This document shows positions 1 through 4,833 of a stretch of 6,294 nt of DNA, one piece after another (within the stretch, counting starts at the first letter, position 1; every line of letters begins with the position of its first letter). The translations under genes and the position numbers were made by a program. Below the pieces are notes generated by a model. It had not been told where the DNA came from and searched no databases. It saw only the letters and a program-made list of their open reading frames with translations. This DNA comes from Planctomycetota bacterium (GTDB lineage: Bacteria; Planctomycetota; Phycisphaerae; UBA1845; CAIVHJ01), in contig JACZTW010000231.1 in the NCBI GenBank assembly GCA_022573485.1, positions 1 through 6,294 on the forward strand. The letters run 5' to 3'.

Positions 1-138
1 CGGCGAAAGCTCAGTGGCCAAACAAAGCCAATTCGTCGCAAGCCGTTGGAGGACACGTTGTTAATGTCGCCGTTGCCGCAAATGGGGCAGAAGAGCGCAG
101 GGAAGGGGAAAGGACGAAGGGCGAAGTACGAAAGAAGA

Positions 139-187
139 GGGAAGAAGGAACAGGGAAAAGGGAACAGGGAACAGGGAGCAGAGAATG
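139..187. repeat. GGGAACA heptamer tandem repeat
   Basis: Seven consecutive heptamers are in exact 7-nt phase: GGGAAGA, AGGAACA, GGGAAAA, GGGAACA, GGGAACA, GGGAGCA and a decayed GAGAATG. The purine-only flanks (about 93-138) add looser GGGAAGG and GCGAAG words. This resembles the short tandemly repeated heptamers known from cyanobacteria and, from memory, purine-rich tracts common in planctomycete intergenic regions. One strand is almost pure purine, so triplex or slipped structures are possible. No coding role is inferred. Confidence 0.8.
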
Positions 188-753
188 GTGAGGTCCAAAC
201 GTTCAAAATCCAAAGTCCACGCGGAGGCCGGCTGCGGCGCGCACTATTGCCCAGTGGGAAACGCGGCGTTTGGGCGCTGATTGCCCACATTGTGTGTCCG
301 CGGTAACGCGCATCCGCCATTCCGGCGTCGGCGCGGCGGGTCGTTGATCGCCGTGGGAATTGGCACACTGTTTGCTCTGTCCCCAAACGTAAGGCACTTG
401 AGAACGGACGGACCACGGTCCGCCGAAGATCAAGAAGGCCGACATGCGGTAGAGGAAGGTAAACGTGAACTCGTGAAAGGTATCCAGAGAGTGCGATCGA
501 ATGTCAGAAGAAGCGAAGCCGACGGCCAAGGCCGATCGAGCATCGACGAACTGACTGGATCGCGAGACTCACTGGAGAAATCGGCCAACGGCCGACGCGG
601 GATCATAAGAAGAGAGCGGCGAGGACGGCTGTCGAGAGCAGTGATTAGCCCGTCGATCCCTGGCACGAAGACCTTCCTTGAGATCGGGCTGTCCCGAAAG
701 GACGAACCGACGGAGAGCAGTCAGGTCTCTCCCCGCCCCTTTTTAAGAACGAA

Positions 754-769
754 CGTCGCTTACGCGACG
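754..769 (+). promoter_or_regulatory. Hairpin abutting the Tat lipoprotein RBS
   Basis: A perfect 6-bp stem, CGTCGC (754-759) and GCGACG (764-769), closes a TTAC loop. Its last base is directly followed by a strong Shine-Dalgarno (AGGAG 770-774, then AAGG), 6 nt before the ATG at 781. Folding here could alter ribosome access. The structure is seen in the sequence; the regulatory role is inferred. Confidence 0.4.
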
Positions 770-780
770 AGGAGAAGGAC

Positions 781-1107
781 ATGAGCCCGTTTACGAGAAG
801 AACGTTTTTGCAGTTTTCGGCCCTCGCGGGGCTGACCAAGCTGATCGGCTGCTCGGGGATCGATCCGGTCGCGGGTGGCGGCGGAGGCGCAATCGCCTAC
901 CGTCGCTCGGGACGCGGACGGCGGATTTCCAACGCCGCAAAGAAGCACAATGCGAATCGTCTGTACGCTACAGCCGCGGCGGCCAACCGAGATCGGCCGC
1001 ACGCGGGCGACAATTCAAAGGTCGTGGCAGTGACCATCCCGCAGAGCAAGTTCGACCGGCTCTTTGCCGGAGGGCGAAAGAGTGCAGACCTGCGGAGGAT
1101 GATGTGA
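781..1107 (+). CDS. Small Tat-signal lipoprotein, function unknown
   Basis: A 108-residue protein with a predicted twin-arginine signal: T5-R6-R7-T8-F9-L10-Q11 fits the S/T-R-R-x-F-L-K consensus, followed by a hydrophobic stretch (12-23) and a lipobox L21-I22-G23-C24. Export folded through Tat and lipidation at Cys24 are expected. The mature part has a Gly run (32-36), a basic segment (R41-R48, then KKHNANRLY at 54-62), and a C-terminal stretch resembling a small beta/alpha module (VVAVTIPQSKFDRLF, 81-95). I know no defined function. From memory, similar short Tat-signal proteins occur in planctomycete genomes. The ATG is supported by AGGAG with 6-nt spacing. The next gene, 94 nt downstream on the same strand, encodes a TatA-type subunit, so it may be a dedicated substrate or partner. 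The lack of any catalytic-sized domain argues against an enzyme. Confidence 0.8.
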   Translation: MSPFTRRTFLQFSALAGLTKLIGCSGIDPVAGGGGGAIAYRRSGRGRRISNAAKKHNANRLYATAAAANRDRPHAGDNSKVVAVTIPQSKFDRLFAGGRKSADLRRMM

Positions 1108-1166
1108 AGGGGCCGCGGCGCGTGACCGTCTGTCTTGATCGTGCAATGTTGATCGAAACCGTGAAC

Positions 1167-1195
1167 CTGCGCGTCTGTGAGCGCAGAGAGAGAGG
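1167..1195 (+). promoter_or_regulatory. Hairpin abutting the tatA RBS
   Basis: CTGCGC (1167-1172) and GCGCAG (1181-1186) form a perfect 6-bp stem with an 8-nt loop. It is immediately followed by GAGAGAGAGG (1186-1195), whose terminal GAGG lies 6 nt before the ATG at 1202. The geometry repeats that at the upstream gene (754-769). It may modulate translation of tatA relative to the lipoprotein gene; this is inference. Confidence 0.35.
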
Positions 1196-1201
1196 CTTGA
1201 A

Positions 1202-1390
1202 ATGAACGTCGAATCAATACTTGGATTCATGGGCCTGCCCGGCGGGCTGGAATGGATAATGATTGGGGCGGTGGCACTTTTGATCTTCGGGCGGCGGCTG
1301 CCGCAGGCGGCCCGCGCCATCGGCAGCAGTGTCGTCGAGTTCAAGAAAGGCATCAGAGACGCGAAAGAGGAGACACGCATCGAACTGTGA
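1202..1390 (+). CDS. tatA: TatA/E-family twin-arginine translocase subunit
   Basis: A 62-residue single-span membrane protein that forms the size-flexible part of the Tat pathway, which moves folded proteins across the inner membrane with TatC. Layout is canonical: a short periplasmic N-terminus, one transmembrane helix (about 16-29, WIMIGAVALLIFG), the F29-G-R-R-L-P34 hinge, and an amphipathic helix (35-50) ending in F47-K-K-G50, then a short charged tail. It is shorter than E. coli TatA (about 89 residues), lacking most of the acidic tail. TatA, TatE and TatB are hard to separate by sequence; the FG-x-x-LP hinge and FKKG favour TatA/E. No tatC lies in the window. The upstream gene encodes a predicted Tat lipoprotein on the same strand. 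The convergent gene ends 31 bp after this stop, with no clear terminator between. Confidence 0.93.
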   Translation: MNVESILGFMGLPGGLEWIMIGAVALLIFGRRLPQAARAIGSSVVEFKKGIRDAKEETRIEL

Positions 1391-1421
1391 TGCGAGTCCA
1401 CCAGTGGGCGATCGTTGTACA

Positions 1422-2402
1422 TCAGGGAGTGGGCGGTTTGGGCGGGTCCAGGAGCGGCTTGAACAGGACCAGGTAGTCCTGAACGAACGTGAAGGTCCTG
1501 CCGCCGCCGATGCTCGGGGCGGGTGCGGTGGCGGTGGTCTTGATTTGGGTCCGCGAGATGTTCGGCAACTGCACGAACCCGGGCGCGCCCACGCCGCTCT
1601 GCGGGCCGCCGGCGAACTGAAAGGACTGCACGCCGATCAGCCGGCCGACGCCGAACTGCATGTTCATCGTGACACGCCGCCGTGGCACACCGAGATGCAC
1701 TTCTTCGACCTGGGTAACCGGCATGTGATTGACGTTCATGCCCGGCGGCACGCGGACCACAATCTCTTCCAACGGCGCATCCGGCACCAGCATGACCGCC
1801 GCGTTGAAGTGCTCTTGAGCCTTGAAGTAGTCCCGGCGGCGAACGGCGGCGGTTCCCATCCGCACGAACTCTCGGGCGCGGTCCATTGGATCGGTATGGA
1901 CAGTGAACAGCGAAGGCAGTCGAGCGGGTGCGTTCTGCGGACTCGGCGCGGGGTTGCGGCTCTGCTGCCGGCTCTGCTTCCGTTCCAAAAGTGCGACCCG
2001 CGCCAGACGCGCACGGGCACTGATCTTCAAATCCGTCGGCACATGAGCATTGTCGATCACCTCCGCGAGCAACTTCTTGGCCTGCGCGAGTTGACGGTTG
2101 CGGACGGCGCCCCGTGCCTGATTGTACTTGTCGCGCGCCTCCGACACACCCGCCATCGCAGCGTCGGTCAAGTTGCGGTACTTCACGAACTGCGCGCGAG
2201 CAGAGTCACTCAGTCCCGCCGCGTCGAGTTCGCTCAACAGGGCTTTGGCCTCGGCGTAGTCCTGCGAACCGTACAGGGCAATGGCCTGCTTGAGTCGGCC
2301 GGCCGGGTCCGGATCGCCGGCTTCGGCGCTGTAGGTCGCGAGAAGGCACCCGATCATCAGAACGGCCATACGAGGACCAGTGAATGTGTGGAGTCGATCC
2401 AA
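1422..2402 (-). CDS. Secreted tetratricopeptide-like protein, function unknown
   Basis: A 326-residue predicted exported protein. The N-terminus is a Sec-type signal: basic start (R3, R11), hydrophobic core (12-25, MAVLMIGCLLATYS) and a likely AEA-G cleavage near 28/29. Two helical, Ala/Leu-rich segments follow (34-60 and 86-140) with TPR-like A-x-x-L-Y/A-x-x-x-D-Y-A spacing, then a Gln/Pro/Asn linker (142-165), one further TPR-like helix pair (171-205), and a C-terminal part (213-326) that looks beta-rich with Gly/Gln-rich stretches and a Pro-rich tail. I do not recognise the C-terminal module. The start is TTG at 2402: GGAG lies 8 nt upstream, whereas the in-frame ATG at 2369 has no good ribosome site and would remove the positively charged signal n-region. 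A sigma70-type promoter lies about 45 bp upstream, so it can be expressed independently of the phosphoesterase. A scaffold or assembly role in the envelope is only a guess. Confidence 0.85.
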   Translation of the reverse strand: MDRLHTFTGPRMAVLMIGCLLATYSAEAGDPDPAGRLKQAIALYGSQDYAEAKALLSELDAAGLSDSARAQFVKYRNLTDAAMAGVSEARDKYNQARGAVRNRQLAQAKKLLAEVIDNAHVPTDLKISARARLARVALLERKQSRQQSRNPAPSPQNAPARLPSLFTVHTDPMDRAREFVRMGTAAVRRRDYFKAQEHFNAAVMLVPDAPLEEIVVRVPPGMNVNHMPVTQVEEVHLGVPRRRVTMNMQFGVGRLIGVQSFQFAGGPQSGVGAPGFVQLPNISRTQIKTTATAPAPSIGGGRTFTFVQDYLVLFKPLLDPPKPPTP

Positions 2403-2447
2403 GGCAGATTCTCCGCGCTCGTGGAGTGTGATCAGACGGACACCATG

Positions 2448-2476
2448 AGTCTAGGCATGTTTCGCCGCAAAGACAA
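2448..2476 (-). promoter_or_regulatory. Sigma70-type promoter of the TPR-like gene
   Basis: On the minus strand TTGTCT (2471-2476) and TAGACT (2448-2453) are separated by exactly 17 nt, each matching 4 of 6 consensus bases. Transcription would begin near 2441, giving a leader of about 40 nt that contains the GGAG ribosome site of the TTG start at 2402. Position relative to the gene is ideal; not tested experimentally. Confidence 0.55.
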
Positions 2477-2537
2477 CTGCGGGCTATCCGAACCGCCAAT
2501 GGAAGCGGTCGGTCCGGGACACCGCGCATGCGCACAC

Positions 2538-2553
2538 GGCGCGGAGCCGCGCC
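2538..2553 (-). terminator. GC-rich hairpin after the phosphoesterase gene
   Basis: GGCGCGG (2538-2544) and CCGCGCC (2547-2553) form a near-perfect palindrome about 17 nt past the phosphoesterase stop. In RNA a 6-bp stem with a 4-nt loop is likely. No U-run follows, so it is not a canonical intrinsic terminator; it could pause polymerase or protect a 3' end. It lies upstream of the promoter at 2448-2476, as expected if it separates two transcription units. Confidence 0.3.
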
Positions 2554-2570
2554 AGGTACGCGATCACGGC

Positions 2571-3431
2571 TCACTGAACTGCAGCAGACCTTCCAGTCAG
2601 CGTGATCAAGGCGATCTCGGGCGGGCAGCCGATCCGAAACGGCACAGCCCAGGAGCACCCCACTCCGGCCGAGACGTGAAGGAATGTGCCGTTCACTTCG
2701 TGCAGGCCGCGGCAGTACTTCCGTGGGATGCCCTCGAAAGTCGGCCACAACGGCCCAATGACCGGCAGGCGGATCTGGCCTGCGTGGGTATGGCCGGCCA
2801 GCATCAGGCCAACGCGATTCGGCGGAAGGCGGTAGACCAGCGGTGGGTGATGCGCGAGCAGGATTATGAAAGAGTCGGGCTTGATGCCCAAGAGCGCGGA
2901 TGGAATGTCGCCCGACGTCGGTGTCCGCCCGTCAACGCCGGCGATCATCATGCTGCCACCAGCCTTAGTCAATTCCGCGTGCTCGTTCGACATCATGCGG
3001 ACATGGCCCGAGAGCTGCTCTGCAAGTTGCGGATCGTCGTGGTTTCCCAATACGCCGAAGCAACCCAGGCTCGGATGGACGCCTTCCAAGAGCCGGGCCG
3101 CCAGATCGGCCGACCTCTGCGCTTCGGCGTCGGCATCGCCGATATCGCCGGTGATCACGACCAGTTCCGGATCGAGTTCCAGCAAGCGCCGGCGCGTTTC
3201 ATCCAGAATACCGTTCCACCGGCGAAGGTGCAGGTCACTAAGCTGAGCAATGCGCAGGCCTTCAAACTCAGCGGGCAGGCGCGATGGCCGGACTTGAACG
3301 GTGTTGACTCTGACGCGCGACAACTCGTACTTCCTTCGAATCAATCCGCAGGCAATTGCGATCCTTCCAGACTCAGCAATCTCGATCGGGCAATGCCCGC
3401 GACATTCTACGGCAGCGGCCCAAACTGCCAA
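2571..3431 (-). CDS. Calcineurin-like metallophosphoesterase (YkuE/YaeI/LpxG type)
   Basis: A 286-residue dinuclear-metal phosphoesterase. All family motifs are present in order: D66-x-H68 in QLSDLHL, G95-D96 in TGDIGD, G129-N-H-D132, H194 in LLAHHPP and G213-H-T-H216, with the typical C-terminal GCPPEIALITL (268-278). The set is complete, so the enzyme should be active. Related proteins are membrane-associated and cleave phosphodiesters or pyrophosphates; chlamydial LpxG of this group hydrolyses UDP-2,3-diacylglucosamine in lipid A synthesis, so that role is possible but unproved. The start is uncertain: TTG 3431 has a weak AGG 7 nt upstream, whereas TTG 3323 (residue 37) follows AAGGAAG by 6 nt and leads straight into the conserved core. 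Residues 1-36 lack the clean transmembrane helix usual in this group. The TPR-like gene lies 168 bp downstream and has its own promoter. Confidence 0.9.
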   Translation of the reverse strand: MAVWAAAVECRGHCPIEIAESGRIAIACGLIRRKYELSRVRVNTVQVRPSRLPAEFEGLRIAQLSDLHLRRWNGILDETRRRLLELDPELVVITGDIGDADAEAQRSADLAARLLEGVHPSLGCFGVLGNHDDPQLAEQLSGHVRMMSNEHAELTKAGGSMMIAGVDGRTPTSGDIPSALLGIKPDSFIILLAHHPPLVYRLPPNRVGLMLAGHTHAGQIRLPVIGPLWPTFEGIPRKYCRGLHEVNGTFLHVSAGVGCSWAVPFRIGCPPEIALITLTGRSAAVQ

Positions 3432-3503
3432 CTTCGACCTACGGATGAAGGCTCCAAGCGAAATGATTCACAAGCTCAAAGGCGTCGGGCCGGGTGGCGA
3501 GAT

Positions 3504-3523
3504 CGCTGCCGAACGAGGCAGCG
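3504..3523. repeat. 7-bp inverted repeat upstream of the phosphoesterase gene
   Basis: CGCTGCC (3504-3510) and GGCAGCG (3517-3523) pair perfectly around a GAACGA spacer. It lies about 75 bp upstream of the TTG at 3431. No T-run follows on either strand. It could be a leader hairpin or an operator. Confidence 0.4.
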
Positions 3524-3732
3524 TTGCCCAAACGGGGGTACAAATACCGTAGGCATGAAGAGGACAACCTACCACATCCCGGGACGCACGAACAGAATGC
3601 CGAAAGCACCAGCGACGCTCCTGCAAATCCTTGGCGGCCAACGCACTCCCAGTCTGCTCGGGTTTGGCCTTCACCTTTCGAGTCGACAATCCGGCCCGCA
3701 GCGGTGCTATCAAGAGATGGTACCTGCAGCAA

Positions 3733-3748
3733 ATTAGACATATCTAAT
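3733..3748. promoter_or_regulatory. 16-bp operator-like palindrome
   Basis: ATTAGA (3733-3738) and TCTAAT (3743-3748) are perfect inverted arms around CATA. The element is a strikingly AT-rich island in GC-rich surroundings and sits between two divergent genes, 302 bp from the phosphoesterase start and 209 bp from the RRM gene. Size and symmetry fit a dimeric repressor site. I cannot name the regulator. Confidence 0.4.
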
Positions 3749-3876
3749 GAAATGCCTTGTGCGCCCACCGCAGTGCGCGGTACACTTCTTGCGGTCGGAT
3801 CGACGAGCCAGGCCCGAACGAGGAATTTGTCTTGCAAGTCCCGCATCGAATTGCCTAGATCTCGCTTCTACCTTCT

Positions 3877-3917
3877 TGGCCGGAACAGCGGCCACTTTCA
3901 ATTGTGATCCTGAAAGT
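3877..3917 (+). promoter_or_regulatory. Two consecutive hairpins in the RRM gene leader
   Basis: The first stem pairs TGGCCG (3877-3882) with CGGCCA (3889-3894) around GAACAG. The second pairs ACTTTCA (3894-3900) with TGAAAGT (3911-3917) around a 10-nt loop. They share base 3894 and end 40 nt before the ATG at 3958, leaving the ribosome site (AGGAG) unpaired. Genes for small RRM proteins are cold-responsive in some bacteria, so a structured, temperature-sensitive leader is plausible. The second dyad could instead be a protein-binding site. Confidence 0.4.
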
Positions 3918-3957
3918 AAAAGCATGGGGTCACGACGCCATCGATAGGAGAAAAGAG

Positions 3958-4278
3958 ATGGGCAAAAAGTTGTATGTTGGGAACCTGAGCTATGATGTAA
4001 GCAGTTCCGATTTGGAACAAATGTTCTCAGCGCATGGCACGATCGAGAGCGCGCAGGTCATCGAAGACCGCTCGACCGGCCGAAGCAAAGGGTTCGGGTT
4101 TGTGGAGATGTCCTCTGATTCGGAAGCGCAGGCAGCGATTGACGCGCTGAATGGGCAGGATCACGGCGGCCGCGCCCTCACGGTCAACGAAGCCAGACCC
4201 CGCGAACCGCGTAGCGGCGGCGGTGGCCGCGGCGGCTATGGCGGCGGAGGAGGAGGAGGAGGCGGCTACGGCCGCTAA
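3958..4278 (+). CDS. Glycine-tailed RRM RNA-binding protein
   Basis: A 106-residue single-RRM protein that binds single-stranded RNA in the cytoplasm. RNP-2 is L5-Y-V-G-N-L10 and RNP-1 is K44-G-F-G-F-V-E-M51, with the aromatic residues (Y6, F46, F48) that stack on bases. The fold occupies residues 3-79. A basic linker (80-86) leads to a Gly-rich tail (87-106) with Arg91, Tyr94 and Tyr104, partly encoded by a (GGA)5 run at 4246-4260. This architecture matches cyanobacterial Rbp proteins and resembles eukaryotic cold-inducible glycine-rich proteins; RNA-chaperone activity at low temperature is the likely role, by analogy. The ATG at 3958 is preferred because AGGAG lies 8 nt upstream and the RRM starts at once; an in-frame GTG at 3904 would add 18 unrelated residues. 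A strong terminator follows 25 nt after the stop. Confidence 0.95.
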   Translation: MGKKLYVGNLSYDVSSSDLEQMFSAHGTIESAQVIEDRSTGRSKGFGFVEMSSDSEAQAAIDALNGQDHGGRALTVNEARPREPRSGGGGRGGYGGGGGGGGGYGR

Positions 4279-4303
4279 CCGAACCGTACAAACCAACTAA
4301 AGA

Positions 4304-4336
4304 GGGAAGGCTGCCACAAGCGGCCTTCCCTTTTTT
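4304..4336 (+). terminator. Intrinsic terminator of the RRM gene
   Basis: An 11-bp stem pairs 4304-4314 (GGGAAGGCTGC) with 4320-4330 (GCGGCCTTCCC), including one G-U pair, around a CACAA loop. It is followed at once by six T residues (4331-4336). This is a canonical rho-independent terminator for the + strand, 25 nt after the RRM stop. Confidence 0.95.
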
Positions 4337-4359
4337 CGTTTTGACACAAGCCGATCGGC

Positions 4360-4830
4360 ATGAGCGCCATTCACACCCGTCCAGCTCGCGAATCGGATAT
4401 CCCGCAAATCCTCAAGCTGTTCAAAGACTCGTTGCCGCAGTCCTACGGCAGTTTCATCGACATGACGCACGACAATCCATGGCTGCACGGCACGGCGGCT
4501 GACGAGTACGTCGCCCGCACGCTGCCGGACATGACGGTAGCGGAGGATGCGCAGGGAACTGTGGTTGCCTTCGGCGTGCTGCAGGGCAACTTCGTCGACC
4601 TTCTGTGGGTGCGTCTGGAGCGCCGCGGCGAAGGGCTCGGCACCCAAATGATGGACGAGTTTGAGGCCCGGATCGCCGAGGAGCATGAAACCGCCCGGCT
4701 GGAATGCTTCGAGCCCAACACGCCGGCCATCGAGTTCTACCGCCGGCGCGGATATACCATTGAGCGAACATACTTCGTCGAAGACGCCGGCGTCAATACG
4801 GCCGTGATGGTCAAGAAGCTGGATCGGTAG
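4360..4830 (+). CDS. GNAT-family N-acetyltransferase
   Basis: A 156-residue enzyme predicted to transfer an acetyl group from acetyl-CoA to an amine. The family start pattern IHTRPARESDIPQI (4-17) is present. Motif A, the CoA pyrophosphate loop, is R89-G-E-G-L-G94 (Q/R-x-x-G-x-G), preceded by strand LLWVRLE (81-87). Motif B is N120-T-P-A-I-E-F-Y127 followed by RRRGY (128-132), typical of RimI-like and related GNATs. The substrate cannot be read from sequence. The ATG is the first start after an in-frame TGA at 4342, so it is well defined, yet no Shine-Dalgarno precedes it and the terminator T-run ends only 23 nt upstream. A perfect TTGACA at 4341-4346 has no -10 partner ahead of the gene. Expression may rely on read-through, or on leaderless or unusual initiation. 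Confidence 0.93.
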   Translation: MSAIHTRPARESDIPQILKLFKDSLPQSYGSFIDMTHDNPWLHGTAADEYVARTLPDMTVAEDAQGTVVAFGVLQGNFVDLLWVRLERRGEGLGTQMMDEFEARIAEEHETARLECFEPNTPAIEFYRRRGYTIERTYFVEDAGVNTAVMVKKLDR

Positions 4831-4833
4831 GCC

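Larger units (their letters stand above)
1..780. other. Gene-free segment with repeats and small dyads
   Basis: I see no supportable gene here. Several reading frames are open (one runs from the window edge to 306 on +, another crosses most of 1-320 on -), but their products are low-complexity, rich in Arg/Lys/Gly or Pro/Phe/Leu, because purine-rich DNA lacks stops. A + frame from 281 ends in a TGA overlapping the next gene's ATG (ATGA), but it uses many AGA codons and mixed third positions, unlike the GC-rich genes nearby. Small dyads occur at 409-422 (CGGACC/GGTCCG), 581-595 (TCGGCC/GGCCGA), 684-697 (TCGGG/CCCGA) and 712-732 (GGAGAG/CTCTCC, with a T5 run at 740-744). No RNase P, tmRNA or tRNA signature was recognised. 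Confidence 0.6.
3432..3957. other. Divergent intergenic gap without a recognisable gene
   Basis: This 526-bp gap separates the leftward phosphoesterase gene from the rightward RRM gene. Frames of about 135 codons are open on both strands but show no recognisable domain, no convincing ribosome site and mixed codon use, so I do not call them. The gap holds an inverted repeat (3504-3523), a 16-bp palindrome (3733-3748) and two adjoining hairpins (3877-3917). It is long enough for regulatory RNA, or could be a decayed gene. A weak promoter-like pair TTGCAA (3833-3838) and TAGATC, 18 nt apart, points to the RRM gene. Confidence 0.5.

Noticed and set aside
1..320. Minus-strand frame open to the window edge
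   Set aside because: Openness comes from the pyrimidine-rich complement of the purine tract; the product is a low-complexity Pro/Phe/Leu/Ser string.
203..529. 108-codon frame on -
   Set aside because: Part reads like a protein (FHEFTFTFLYRMSAFLIF), but there is no supported start or domain, and the downstream half reads into repeat-like DNA.
712..744. GGAGAG/CTCTCC stem followed by TTTTT, as a terminator
   Set aside because: The T-run starts 7 nt after the stem and the loop is 9 nt, so it does not fit an intrinsic terminator; no gene upstream needs one.
281..784. 167-codon frame on + whose stop overlaps the Tat lipoprotein ATG (ATGA)
   Set aside because: The overlap suggests coupling, but AGA-rich codon use, about even third-position GC and lack of any recognisable motif argue against coding.
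1329..3737. 802-codon open frame on + crossing two minus-strand genes
   Set aside because: It lies antisense to the TPR-like and phosphoesterase genes, both of which have convincing motifs. Its product is Arg/His/Gln-rich without domains; long antisense frames are expected opposite GC-rich genes.
3439..3846. 135-codon frame on - upstream of the phosphoesterase
   Set aside because: No domain, no good ribosome site, and overlapping open frames on the other strand; kept only as a possible decayed gene.
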